Part shown: one piece after another, positions 1 through 7,113 of the stretch
Layout of the letters: every line of letters starts with the position of its first letter
Numbering within the stretch: position 1 is the first letter of the stretch
NCBI GenBank assembly: GCA_019057735.1
Contig: JAHLWV010000023.1
Span: 1 to 16,087 of the forward strand
Origin: Promethearchaeota archaeon
GTDB lineage: Archaea > Asgardarchaeota > Lokiarchaeia > Sigynarchaeales > SOKP01
DNA: 16,087 nucleotides
Reading direction: 5' to 3'
Translations under genes and position numbers: made by a program
Notes under the pieces: generated by a model
What the model saw: only the letters and a program-made list of their open reading frames with translations
Told to the model about the DNA's origin: nothing
Database searches by the model: none

Positions 1-97
1 AAAAATTGGTCTCCATTAAGTTAATTAAAACTAAATTCTATTATGATCTTAAGTTAAAAAGGAGCAATCTAAAGATATAAAAAAAAGAGTATACAAA

Positions 98-781
98 ATG
101 GGAAACGATAAATATAATCAAAATCGTGCGAAAAATCCTTATAGGGTAAGTAAAGAACCTGTACGTGAACCAACTCCCACGAGTTTTGCAAAACCTGGCG
201 TTAATTTTGAAACTCAACGTATTTGCGTTTCGTGTGGAAAAGTCATTAAAATTGGACATAATTTTTGCAAATTTTGCGGAGTAGATTTAAGCGGCATACA
301 ACCGCTTGGATATTCGGATAGAACTTTAAAAGAATTAGCCAACACGGCTTTAACAGATCCTAATCCCGGCGTTAGGAAAGATGCTGTAGATACTTTAGGA
401 GAATTAGGAGAAAACGAAGTTTTGGGAGTTCTTGCTTACATCCTATTAAACGACAGAGACGAACTAGTTCGAAAAGAGGCAGCGGATGAGTTAGGAGACT
501 TCCATCACCCCCACTCCCTTGACGTGTTAGCAAAAGCTTTAAAAGATCCAAGTCCAATAGTCCGAAAAGAGGCAATCGAGGGTTTAAAGAAAATTAAAAA
601 GAAAAACAAACCCAAGAAAAAAATCGAAGCGGAAAAAGAGGAAGAGAAAGCATCAGAAACAGTTGAAAACGAAAAAGAAATTGCTGATCAAGATGATTTG
701 AAGGATGATGATGAAGTTGAATCCGAAGAGAATACCCTCAAAGAGATAGAAATAGAGGACGAAGATTCGTACGGACAATAA
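98..781 (+). CDS. Zinc-ribbon/HEAT-repeat protein with acidic tail
   Basis: A 227-residue soluble protein of unknown specific role. A basic, proline-containing N-terminus is followed by a C4 zinc ribbon (C43, C46, C57, C60; spacing 2-10-2). About three short HEAT or PBS-lyase-like repeats follow at residues 75-166, each built around a D-x-(3-4)-VR-x2-A-x3-L pattern. A lysine-rich hinge (163-180) then leads into a very acidic, probably disordered tail (178-227). HEAT repeats of this kind generally form protein-protein scaffolds, so an adaptor role is inferred; no catalytic motif is visible. The start is the ATG about 15 nt after a TATA-like A/T stretch. The gene is convergent with the gelsolin-like gene and ends in a GC hairpin. 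The CDS is confident and the function is open. Confidence 0.85.
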   Translation: MGNDKYNQNRAKNPYRVSKEPVREPTPTSFAKPGVNFETQRICVSCGKVIKIGHNFCKFCGVDLSGIQPLGYSDRTLKELANTALTDPNPGVRKDAVDTLGELGENEVLGVLAYILLNDRDELVRKEAADELGDFHHPHSLDVLAKALKDPSPIVRKEAIEGLKKIKKKNKPKKKIEAEKEEEKASETVENEKEIADQDDLKDDDEVESEENTLKEIEIEDEDSYGQ

Positions 782-786
782 AATCA

Positions 787-815
787 GCGAGAATCTCGCA
801 TATTTTAGTTTATTT
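787..815. terminator. Hairpin terminator between convergent genes
   Basis: GCGAG at 787-791 and CTCGC at 795-799 form a perfect 5-bp GC-rich stem with a 3-nt loop, 6 nt after the stop of the HEAT-repeat gene. T-rich sequence follows on the plus strand, and a T-rich run also follows on the minus strand, so it could end both convergent genes. GC stems are rare in this AT-rich sequence. Confidence 0.5.
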
Positions 816-847
816 TAAAATAATTAATTAAAAAGACCACTTGATAC

Positions 848-1780
848 TTAATCTTCTTTACTAGGGATTTTTGGTAGTTTTCTCCTAGTAGTAGTAGTAG
901 ACTTAGGTTTTTCAACATTAAGTTCGGAAGACGGTTCAATTTTCTTGAGAACTTCTATTGCTTCGACTATCCCCTTCTTATCATCAAAATAAACTCTAAA
1001 TACATTCTCATCCAATTCAAGTACGCCTTTCGGAACCTTTTTTACTTCTTCCCAGACAATTTCTACGACGTTCTTACCAAAAACATCTGTTACTTTCGAA
1101 ACGGCACCATATAAGGCATGTCCAAGAATAAGGTTTTGACGTTCCATATTTTCTGGTACGCTAATTTTTAATATTTTTTCTTTGATTTTTTCTTTTTCAG
1201 CTTCTGCTAACCCAATAGTGGCATTAATTTTAGAAGGTTGTACAGATCGACCTTTTTCTTTTTTCAAAGGGCGTCCTATTCCAATTGAAGACATTACGAT
1301 ATCATCGGTCGTGTCTTCTAAAGCTGGAGAATAGTAGTCTTCATCAGGTCCCCCCTTCTTCTCTTTCGATTCTCTCTCAATACGTTCTAGCTCGAGCAAC
1401 CTATCGCGTTCAATGTTTCTTACATAGCGCATATCGGGAGGTCGTTCTGTTACTTCCATAGATTCCAACCTGAACGCGCTTAAAAATTCTTGGAGTTCAT
1501 CTCCTTGATCTATGGAGACAATTTTACATCTATGATACCGGGCGTCTTTAATTAAATCTCTTTGCAAATCTTGTGCTACTCGAGAGCTTATGAACCTTTT
1601 TCTTACAGGAGATTTCACTCCTTTCCAAATAAAAATCCTTCTAAGGTCCTCACGTATTATTATTAGCACTTGCTCAGGATTTAAATGATTTTTAAGCTCT
1701 TCTGGCTTAATATTTAATCTCGTGCGGTCGCCCGTGTTTTGTAGGTCGTAAACTATGAATTCATCGTAGATTTCGGTCAT
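848..1780 (-). CDS. Gelsolin-like domain protein
   Basis: A 310-residue soluble protein. Residues 8-106 read like one gelsolin/severin-type repeat: a beta strand ending in IIIRED, a strand followed by IFIWKG (compare the I-x-x-W-x-G core of gelsolin domains), a long helix (residues 62-80, FISSRVAQDLQRDL), and a strand plus DQGDE turn followed by a helix (residues 86-102). A charged linker (107-200) precedes a second folded region (about 200-282) that I do not recognise. The tail is Thr/Arg/Lys-rich. Gelsolin-family proteins bind, cap or sever actin, and gelsolin-like proteins are known from Asgard archaea, so an actin-regulatory role is inferred. No calcium-site residues could be assigned. 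The ATG start has no strong Shine-Dalgarno. The family call rests on pattern resemblance only. Confidence 0.6.
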   Translation of the reverse strand: MTEIYDEFIVYDLQNTGDRTRLNIKPEELKNHLNPEQVLIIIREDLRRIFIWKGVKSPVRKRFISSRVAQDLQRDLIKDARYHRCKIVSIDQGDELQEFLSAFRLESMEVTERPPDMRYVRNIERDRLLELERIERESKEKKGGPDEDYYSPALEDTTDDIVMSSIGIGRPLKKEKGRSVQPSKINATIGLAEAEKEKIKEKILKISVPENMERQNLILGHALYGAVSKVTDVFGKNVVEIVWEEVKKVPKGVLELDENVFRVYFDDKKGIVEAIEVLKKIEPSSELNVEKPKSTTTTRRKLPKIPSKED

Positions 1781-1912
1781 GAGTTATTTCTATAACATGT
1801 TTAAGTTTAAAAATTAGATTTAAAAACGGTTTAATTTAACGAAATAGTCTTTTTACCAAAATATAAAATTTCCGATATTAAAATCTATTTGAAAACGCAC
1901 TTACTTTAGGAT

Positions 1913-1950
1913 TAAAAAAAACAAAATTAGAAAAAAAAATAACAAAATAA
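1913..1950 (-). terminator. T-rich terminator after LOR gene
   Basis: Just downstream of the minus-strand stop at 1960, the minus strand carries two runs of eight or nine T residues (complement of the A-runs at 1915-1922 and 1932-1940). Archaeal RNA polymerase often stops at such U-tracts. It would separate this gene from the gelsolin-like gene that follows on the same strand. Confidence 0.4.
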
Positions 1951-1959
1951 ACTAGACTC

Positions 1960-2493
1960 TTAATTTCTATTTTCTTCTTTTTCGTGGTGTAGCATTATGA
2001 CTATCCCAAGGATAAGCATTGCTGATTCGTCGTCAAGGTCTGGAGACATTTTTACTCCGAACGTATTCTTTAGAAGACTTTTCCATAATTTTTTTCGTAT
2101 TTCGGCAATTTCCTGTCCATCTTTAAAAATTTTGAATTTAAGTGTCATAATGTTTCCTTTCATCGTGAAAACTTTGTTCTCATCAGGATCCTCAAACCAA
2201 TAGCTAGGTTTAATAGATATGAGCTTTCTTTTTAGCTGCCCAATTAACTTATCGTCCTCTTTCTCACCTCCCCTATAAAATTTATAGGATGAGCGAAGAG
2301 AGATTATTTTTTCTGAAATTGTTAATATGGGGACCTCATCAAGATCTCTTATCCGGTAGGTATTACCAATCTTTATTAACTTTCCCCTAAAAGTCCCTAA
2401 TAGTTCGTTGTCTAAATTCCTAATCTCACCCTTGTCCGTTAAAGAAATCATCTTTTCACGCATCATAAATTCTCGTGTTTTTTGAAGCGACAT
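1960..2493 (-). CDS. LURP-one-related (LOR/YxjI) protein
   Basis: A 177-residue protein that looks like a single LOR (tubby-C2-like) beta-barrel domain. The evidence is repeated hairpins of the type 'D-x-(D/E)-x-x(L/V)...I..K...L', for example DLDEVPILTISEKIISL and EDPDENKVFTMKGN, then a late FKIFKDGQEIAEIRKK strand pair, and a final hydrophobic helix (SAMLILGIVIMLHH, residues 157-170). These match the order in YxjI-type proteins, which end in a D(D/E)-x-(A/L)-helix. The family is related to tubby and phospholipid scramblase folds, and a membrane-lipid role is only inferred. The start is fixed by a good Shine-Dalgarno (GAGAGG) eight bases upstream. No zinc ribbon is fused here, unlike the second LOR gene at 3228-4007. 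Confidence 0.75.
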   Translation of the reverse strand: MSLQKTREFMMREKMISLTDKGEIRNLDNELLGTFRGKLIKIGNTYRIRDLDEVPILTISEKIISLRSSYKFYRGGEKEDDKLIGQLKRKLISIKPSYWFEDPDENKVFTMKGNIMTLKFKIFKDGQEIAEIRKKLWKSLLKNTFGVKMSPDLDDESAMLILGIVIMLHHEKEENRN

Positions 2494-2501
2494 TTTTTTT
2501 T

Positions 2502-2507
2502 CCTCTC
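2502..2507 (-). promoter_or_regulatory. Shine-Dalgarno of LOR gene
   Basis: The minus strand reads GAGAGG, 8 nt before the ATG at 2493. It supports that start over the internal Met codons at residues 10 and 11. Confidence 0.6.
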
Positions 2508-2612
2508 TTTTTCTTTATATTAAGGTTTTAAAGGTATAATCATATTATAGCTATAAAAATTTTTGCTCTTTTTAACAATTGGACTACTAGAACTTATTAA
2601 TATGAGAGTGCA

Positions 2613-2622
2613 CATATAAAAT
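2613..2622 (+). promoter_or_regulatory. Candidate TATA box
   Basis: CATATAAAAT lies about 65 nt upstream of the ATG at 2686, which would give a leader of about 40 nt. The surroundings are AT-rich, so chance occurrence is likely. Confidence 0.25.
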
Positions 2623-2685
2623 AAGAAACTCAGAAATAATTGTATTTTAAGAAGAATAATACAAAATAAGTAAAAGAATTGAAAA

Positions 2686-3177
2686 ATGGCGTTAGTATAT
2701 AGTACCGAAGGTTATTTTTGCGAAGGGGAAGTAGTAAAAGACTGGAAGTTTAGCATGGAATATGGAAGAATCGTTTTATCAGCAATAGAACTCTCACTTG
2801 TAAAAAAATCAAATATAAACCTAACTGAAATGGGTTCCTCAGTTGATAATTATAAAGATGGTTTCGTAATTCCTTTAACTCAAATTAAAAAAGCGTATAG
2901 TGCAAAAATCCAAAAAATCTACGTTGTAGTAGTTGAAACCAGGGATGGCCTTTTGTTTTCCTTAACTATGGCGAATAACAGAAGTATTGGCCGTCTAGAA
3001 AGTATGAATTTAAGCGAAATGATAAATTCCACCGTATTACTCGCGAATAAAACGAGTAAAAACACACAGAATGTTGACGATTATAAGGTAAAGCCTCTCT
3101 CTAATAAATGTACAAAATGTGGTGAAGAGATTTCTTATAGTTGGCAATTCTGCAAAAATTGTGGAAAAGAGCTATAA
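2686..3177 (+). CDS. PH/GRAM-like protein with C-terminal zinc ribbon
   Basis: A 163-residue protein. Residues 1-118 alternate short beta strands in the order expected of a PH/GRAM-type barrel: an early strand with G-x-V-x2-(D)W, VIPLTQIKKAYSAK as the 'I-P-x-x-x-I' strand seen in bacterial PH and GRAM domains, IYVVVVETRDG as the following hairpin, and a final amphipathic helix (LESMNLSEMINSTVLLA, residues 104-120). A linker leads to a C4 zinc ribbon (C142, C145, C156, C159; spacing 2-10-2). PH/GRAM domains commonly bind lipids or proteins at membranes, and that function is inferred here. The gene stands alone on the plus strand between two minus-strand LOR genes. The PH assignment rests on strand pattern only; another small beta barrel is possible. 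Confidence 0.6.
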   Translation: MALVYSTEGYFCEGEVVKDWKFSMEYGRIVLSAIELSLVKKSNINLTEMGSSVDNYKDGFVIPLTQIKKAYSAKIQKIYVVVVETRDGLLFSLTMANNRSIGRLESMNLSEMINSTVLLANKTSKNTQNVDDYKVKPLSNKCTKCGEEISYSWQFCKNCGKEL

Positions 3178-3207
3178 AAATTCAAAAAAAGAAAGGAATT
3201 TTTTTTT
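3176..3207 (+). terminator. Hairpin plus T-tract terminator
   Basis: AAAAATTC (3176-3183) and GAATTTTT (3196-3203) form an 8-bp stem around a 12-nt A/G-rich loop, with T residues continuing to 3207. It overlaps the last bases of the stop codon of the PH-like gene and lies before the convergent LOR gene. Confidence 0.5.
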
Positions 3208-3227
3208 ATTAATAAATTCTTGAATCA

Positions 3228-4007
3228 TTATCTACGACGAAGGCCTCCAAAAGGACCTGGAAACCTCCCACGGCGGCGTGAACCCATCCCCCCCATCATA
3301 CCACCCATTCCACCTGAATCGTGCATCACATTATCAATTGATAACACGAATCCTACTAATATTCTTCTATCAGTCTCGTTGTCCAGAATTCTTAGGGCGT
3401 ATCTATCAGCAAAGTCAAATATTCCTCCCAAGAATACATCTCGCCATCGGTCGGCTTTTTCTATTTCTGCTACTAATTTTCCTGTAGTAATATCGTAGAT
3501 TTTAAACGACCAGCCAAAAAAGTCTCCAACAGCTTCATACCATCGATTTCCCATAGGATCTTCCAAAAAGAATTTCGACTTAAAGAGTGTTAGTATTTTT
3601 TTTTTAATTCTTGCTATAAGTTCTCCATCAGGGGTTTTTAAATCTTGAGCCCCCCGGGCAGAAACTATTTTACTATGGATGGTGGCAACAATCGTACCAT
3701 CAAGTTCTTGGAGTTCAACTCTTCTCCTTATACTTAGAAGAATTCTATGCATCCTTCCAATCAGTTTCCCTTCTTCATCCATAATATCGCCAAATCCCAT
3801 ATCCCACATGCGTTCATGTATCAGGTAGTACGACCTACTTAGATCAAACAAACTAGCGCCATCCGAAAGAGTCTGTTTTGGAGCTGAAGTTAAGCTAATT
3901 TCCTGTTTCTTTTCGGGAGGAGCTTTTACAGATCGCAATTCCGCTCCACATTTCTCACAGAATTTTTGTCCTGGATCTATTTTATCTCCACAATTTGGAC
4001 AACTCAC
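3228..4007 (-). CDS. Zinc-ribbon LOR/YxjI protein with Gly-Met-Arg tail
   Basis: A 259-residue protein with three parts. Residues 3-20 are a C4 zinc ribbon (C3, C6, C17, C20). Residues about 57-227 are a LOR (tubby-C2/scramblase-like) domain with the family's successive beta hairpins (D-E-x-G-K-L-I-G-R; DGTIVATI; TPDGELIARIKKKIL; EDPMGNRW; GDFFGWSFKIYD) and a closing helix after 'RYALRILDNETDRR'. The last 30 residues are a low-complexity Gly/Met stretch followed by an Arg/Gly-rich basic end. The start is GTG, with AAAGGTTGA a few bases upstream acting as a plausible Shine-Dalgarno; the first codons already encode the zinc ribbon. LOR proteins are thought to act at membranes, but the biochemical role is uncertain. 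The basic tail could bind acidic lipid or nucleic acid. Confidence 0.75.
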   Translation of the reverse strand: MSCPNCGDKIDPGQKFCEKCGAELRSVKAPPEKKQEISLTSAPKQTLSDGASLFDLSRSYYLIHERMWDMGFGDIMDEEGKLIGRMHRILLSIRRRVELQELDGTIVATIHSKIVSARGAQDLKTPDGELIARIKKKILTLFKSKFFLEDPMGNRWYEAVGDFFGWSFKIYDITTGKLVAEIEKADRWRDVFLGGIFDFADRYALRILDNETDRRILVGFVLSIDNVMHDSGGMGGMMGGMGSRRRGRFPGPFGGLRRR

Positions 4008-4170
4008 AAAATCAACCTTTTCATTATTTTATTAAATTTTATTTTAATCATCAATAATCAACTTAGTCTAATAAATGTAAGGATAGGTTGGTATCTCTAA
4101 TTGCATTATAAAGAAATGTTTTAATTAAACTAAGATTTTACTAATAGTATAAAAAAGAAGTGGGAAAAAA

Positions 4171-4956
4171 TTGTCAACAAAAACAACGATACCAAGTTTA
4201 TTAAAAATTAAAGATTATGTAACGCTTATAGGGACCACGATAGGAATTATTGCGTTAATTTGTGGCTCATTTGGAACGAGGGATGCTATTTCCTTAGGCT
4301 TCTTTTTAATTTCAATTACTTTAGGTACAGATCTAATTGATGGCTATATCGCAAGAAAAACGGGAACTGTAAACGATATGGGCAGAGAATTAGATTCTCT
4401 AAGCGATTCTTTAACATTCGGTATTGTTCCAGCAATCTTGTCCTTTCAAGCGTTCAAAACTGGAACACTCTACGATTTTATCTTAATAATCGCATGCATA
4501 TGCTTCGCCTTAGGAGCAGTGTTAAGATTAGCTAGATTTAATATCCTCGAAGATCCAGGATATACGGGTGTGCCTACACCCGTAAGTTGTCTTTTAATGA
4601 TAGGCTTCTTCTATATAAATTATTTCCATGCGTTTGCATTAGGTGGTTTAACATATCCTTTCTTAGCTATAACCTATTACATTGTACCCTTTCTATTAGT
4701 ATTCATTGGCTGGTTAAATATAACTACGCACATTAAGTTTGGTGAAAAAGGTAAAATCGTGTATTACGGTTTTATTGTTTTAGCTCCACTCTCTCCGATT
4801 TTTGGCATCATTGGTATATTAAATCCCAATTTTATCGTATCAATGACCGTAGCAATTATTTTTTTGATATTATTTCTTATATTGTTTGTGTGGACGCTCT
4901 TTCACTCTTTTTTGTTAAACTTTCTAGCAAAAGGGAAAGAAACAAAATCAGATTAA
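4171..4956 (+). CDS. pssA: CDP-alcohol phosphatidyltransferase, likely archaetidylserine synthase
   Basis: A 261-residue integral membrane enzyme. It carries the full family signature D-x2-D-G-x2-A-R-x8-G-x3-D-x3-D: D54, D57, G58, A61, R62, G71, D75, D79. These residues bind two metals and the CDP-lipid. The following 'SDSLTFGIVPA' and 'GVPTPV' (about 132-137) are typical of the PssA subfamily, which transfers a CDP-activated lipid to L-serine; in archaea the product is archaetidylserine. Several hydrophobic helices span the protein. The start is TTG with GAAGTGGGA just upstream, since an in-frame TAA sits at 4150 and no ATG intervenes. A related transfer to inositol or glycerol cannot be fully excluded, but the motif context favours serine. 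Confidence 0.85.
   Translation: MSTKTTIPSLLKIKDYVTLIGTTIGIIALICGSFGTRDAISLGFFLISITLGTDLIDGYIARKTGTVNDMGRELDSLSDSLTFGIVPAILSFQAFKTGTLYDFILIIACICFALGAVLRLARFNILEDPGYTGVPTPVSCLLMIGFFYINYFHAFALGGLTYPFLAITYYIVPFLLVFIGWLNITTHIKFGEKGKIVYYGFIVLAPLSPIFGIIGILNPNFIVSMTVAIIFLILFLILFVWTLFHSFLLNFLAKGKETKSD
4563..4584 (+). repeat. Perfect inverted repeat inside pssA
   Basis: TACGGGTGT (4563-4571), a GCCT loop, and ACACCCGTA (4576-4584) form a perfect 9-bp stem. It covers the codons for the conserved G-V-P-T-P-V motif, so protein constraint may explain part of it. Confidence 0.5.
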
Positions 4957-4972
4957 TTACTATAGGAATTTT

Positions 4973-4989
4973 AAAAAAGATTTAATCTT
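4973..4989 (-). terminator. Hairpin plus U-tract after TrmB-like gene
   Basis: On the minus strand, AAGAT-TAA-ATCTT followed by a run of T residues lies 8 nt past the stop at 4997-4999. It resembles an intrinsic terminator and sits in the 40-nt gap between this gene and the convergent pssA. Confidence 0.4.
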
Positions 4990-4996
4990 GTACGAG

Positions 4997-6979
4997 CTAT
5001 AGGATGCGTTCCTTCCACTCTTCTATACTTTCAATAATGTGCTTAATATCTACAACGTTTAAATGACTCATGTGATTTTTATATTGGTTTATTTTACTTC
5101 TAATCTTGTGAAGGGTCACGCTAAATCCTTTTTTCTCTAAAATTAGATCTGCGATGATCGCAATTTCTTTACTAAATTCATCGCCTTTAAGCTTATGTAG
5201 CCTTTTGATTAAATCCTTGAATGCGTTATTTATTTCAATTCCCGATTCATCGAGTTTCATGGGCTTTTCTGTAGGTTTAGGTGTTTGGCTGGATTCACGT
5301 TCTTTTTTAGGTTCGTTGATTTTGTTATTGAGTTCTTCAGCTAAATGTGCAATTTTACCATCTGATGATATATCTTTTTGTTTTTTAACTTGATTAATAA
5401 CCGATTTTTTAGTTATCGTTGTAGGAGTAGTTTTTAGCGGTGTTTTTATCGGAGAGGGTCTAACAGGTTTAGATATTTTTGTGGTAATTGAAGTTTTTAA
5501 AACGCTGCTCTTTTTTGGGACCGCTATATTAAGAGTTCTAGGCGTTTCCTGCAGACTCGAGCTACCAATATCCCATATCGCTTTAACTACAAATTGGAAC
5601 ATTTTTATTAGTGATTTGTTTTTTGAAGCAAAACCAGTAAAATTATCTGAAGCGTTTTTTGATTCCATATCTACAATACCAATTACAAGGCTATCATCGT
5701 CCCCCCTACAAATGATAACACTTTCGTTTTTAAGGATTCGGTATTCGAGATTTTTTAAATCTTTATATTTTTTAACGAGGCTATTTGTATGAGCTTCTGA
5801 GGAAGCAATTTGAATTTTAATTGGACCTGATTTATCTTTAAAATCATCGAATGAAAGACTTTCTTCTAGTTTTGGAACAACTACTAATAAACTTTGAGTA
5901 GATTGAGAGATAATATTCCTTATTTCTTCTTTTGCTCTTGTTATGTTTTTGATTTGCCAAAAGTTATCGGATTCTTGCTCCATTGATTCTTTAATTATAT
6001 TATAATAGCTGTCTAAAGTATTATTAATTGGTTCGTTTAGAGCTGCCACTGAATCGACGGATTTTCCTATTATTTCGGAGAAATTATCGATTATTGTTTT
6101 TTCGAACTCATCTAAGTCACTTTCTAAGCGTATTTTTTTAGTTTTGATCAGTTCAATTATTTGTTTAATTTTTTTTTCATTTGTAGATAGCATGTTAAGT
6201 AATACCATCTGAAAATCGTCTCGAAATCGAAATGTGGAATTAAGAATATTGTTAAGCGACTCGATTGTGTTATCAAACTCGTCTCCAATCAATTTATGTA
6301 AATTGGCAGTAAAATCTCCAAGCATTTTATTAAAATTTTCCTTGAAGGCTCTTTCTACTATTTCTTTTACAGCCTTCTCTGATTTTTTTAACTCTAAACT
6401 CTCAATTTTACTATAAATATCCTTTTTAATATTGGCAATTAGTTTGATTAACGATGAAAATTGAGTTTGAGTTACTCCCTTGATTGTTTGACGTAAGTTC
6501 TCCAATACTTCCTTTATAGCTTTTAAATTTTCCATTCCTTGTACAATATCATCAATATCTAGTTTCTGGATAATAACATCTTCTTCGACATCTTTTCTTA
6601 ATTCTTGCACCGCATCATACACCGTATCCAATTCAATTATTTGATTATCTTGGAAAATTTTCGCTAAAGATTTTGAGAGTAGAATTTGTAATTGTTTTTT
6701 GATGCTAGGTAGATTATTGTTTATGTTTTCATAATAATTTAATATCGGTTTTATTGGCGGGATTGCTAAGTATTGCAAAATACCTAGTTTTTGATTGGAA
6801 TTTGGAATAAATAAACCGTTATCAATGATGTCTCCTAATACATTATTAAAATCTTCTTGAGATATATTTGGTAAAAAAGAATAGAGTTCAGACGATGATA
6901 AGGGCTGTTGACCAAGGCATTTGATATATAATTTAATAGCGTTATCTGAAAGTTGAAAGTTTTTTAAAAATTCTTCCAT
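4997..6979 (-). CDS. TrmB-like winged-helix protein with long coiled coil
   Basis: A 660-residue protein from the ATG at 6979, which has AAAGGAA about 10 nt upstream; an upstream ATG at 7018 would add 13 mostly basic residues. Residues about 8-57 form a TrmB-type winged helix-turn-helix (LSDNAIKLYIKCL, then a recognition-helix-like LSSSELYSFL). Residues about 85-350 are highly helical and probably coiled coil. Residues about 345-470 resemble the TrmB C-terminal regulatory domain: helix AKEEIRNII, strand SLLVVVP, a later strand pair with VIICRGDDDSLVIGI, and a final helix ending AIWD. A Pro/Thr/Lys-rich disordered linker (475-580) leads to a helical C-terminal domain (580-660). Ordinary TrmB proteins are about 250-350 residues, so the coiled coil and tail are large additions. 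DNA binding is inferred; the effector is unknown. It is divergent from the vWA-RING-like pair. Confidence 0.65.
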   Translation of the reverse strand: MEEFLKNFQLSDNAIKLYIKCLGQQPLSSSELYSFLPNISQEDFNNVLGDIIDNGLFIPNSNQKLGILQYLAIPPIKPILNYYENINNNLPSIKKQLQILLSKSLAKIFQDNQIIELDTVYDAVQELRKDVEEDVIIQKLDIDDIVQGMENLKAIKEVLENLRQTIKGVTQTQFSSLIKLIANIKKDIYSKIESLELKKSEKAVKEIVERAFKENFNKMLGDFTANLHKLIGDEFDNTIESLNNILNSTFRFRDDFQMVLLNMLSTNEKKIKQIIELIKTKKIRLESDLDEFEKTIIDNFSEIIGKSVDSVAALNEPINNTLDSYYNIIKESMEQESDNFWQIKNITRAKEEIRNIISQSTQSLLVVVPKLEESLSFDDFKDKSGPIKIQIASSEAHTNSLVKKYKDLKNLEYRILKNESVIICRGDDDSLVIGIVDMESKNASDNFTGFASKNKSLIKMFQFVVKAIWDIGSSSLQETPRTLNIAVPKKSSVLKTSITTKISKPVRPSPIKTPLKTTPTTITKKSVINQVKKQKDISSDGKIAHLAEELNNKINEPKKERESSQTPKPTEKPMKLDESGIEINNAFKDLIKRLHKLKGDEFSKEIAIIADLILEKKGFSVTLHKIRSKINQYKNHMSHLNVVDIKHIIESIEEWKERIL

Positions 6980-7056
6980 TTTAAGCTTATTCCTTTTTCT
7001 TTTTAATAATATATACAATCAATATTTATTTTTTAAAGTTTTTTAGATAAAAAAAA

Positions 7057-7066
7057 TATTTAAAGA
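7057..7066 (+). promoter_or_regulatory. Candidate TATA box for first vWA gene
   Basis: ATATTTAAAG preceded by an A-run fits an archaeal BRE/TATA arrangement. It lies about 57 nt upstream of the ATG at 7114, in the divergent gap shared with the TrmB-like gene. Confidence 0.35.
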
Positions 7067-7113
7067 ATAACTTTCTACACTAAATATATATCTTACCGGT
7101 ATTCAAAATCATT

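Noticed and set aside
41..259. Minus-strand open frame of 72 codons
   Set aside because: It is antisense to the zinc-ribbon end of the HEAT-repeat gene, has no domain or ribosome binding site, and its composition follows the complementary coding strand.
372..575. Minus-strand open frame inside the HEAT-repeat gene
   Set aside because: It is an antisense shadow of the repeats; the Leu-rich product is the complement of acidic and lysine codons.
885..900. Trinucleotide (tag)n run suggesting a microsatellite
   Set aside because: It is four adjacent Thr codons in the disordered tail of the gelsolin-like protein and too short to treat as a repeat element.
3220..3498. Plus-strand frames opposite the zinc-ribbon LOR gene (also 3278-3487)
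   Set aside because: The opposite strand encodes a clear zinc ribbon and LOR domain with a Shine-Dalgarno; the Pro/Arg-rich product reflects the Gly/Arg tail.
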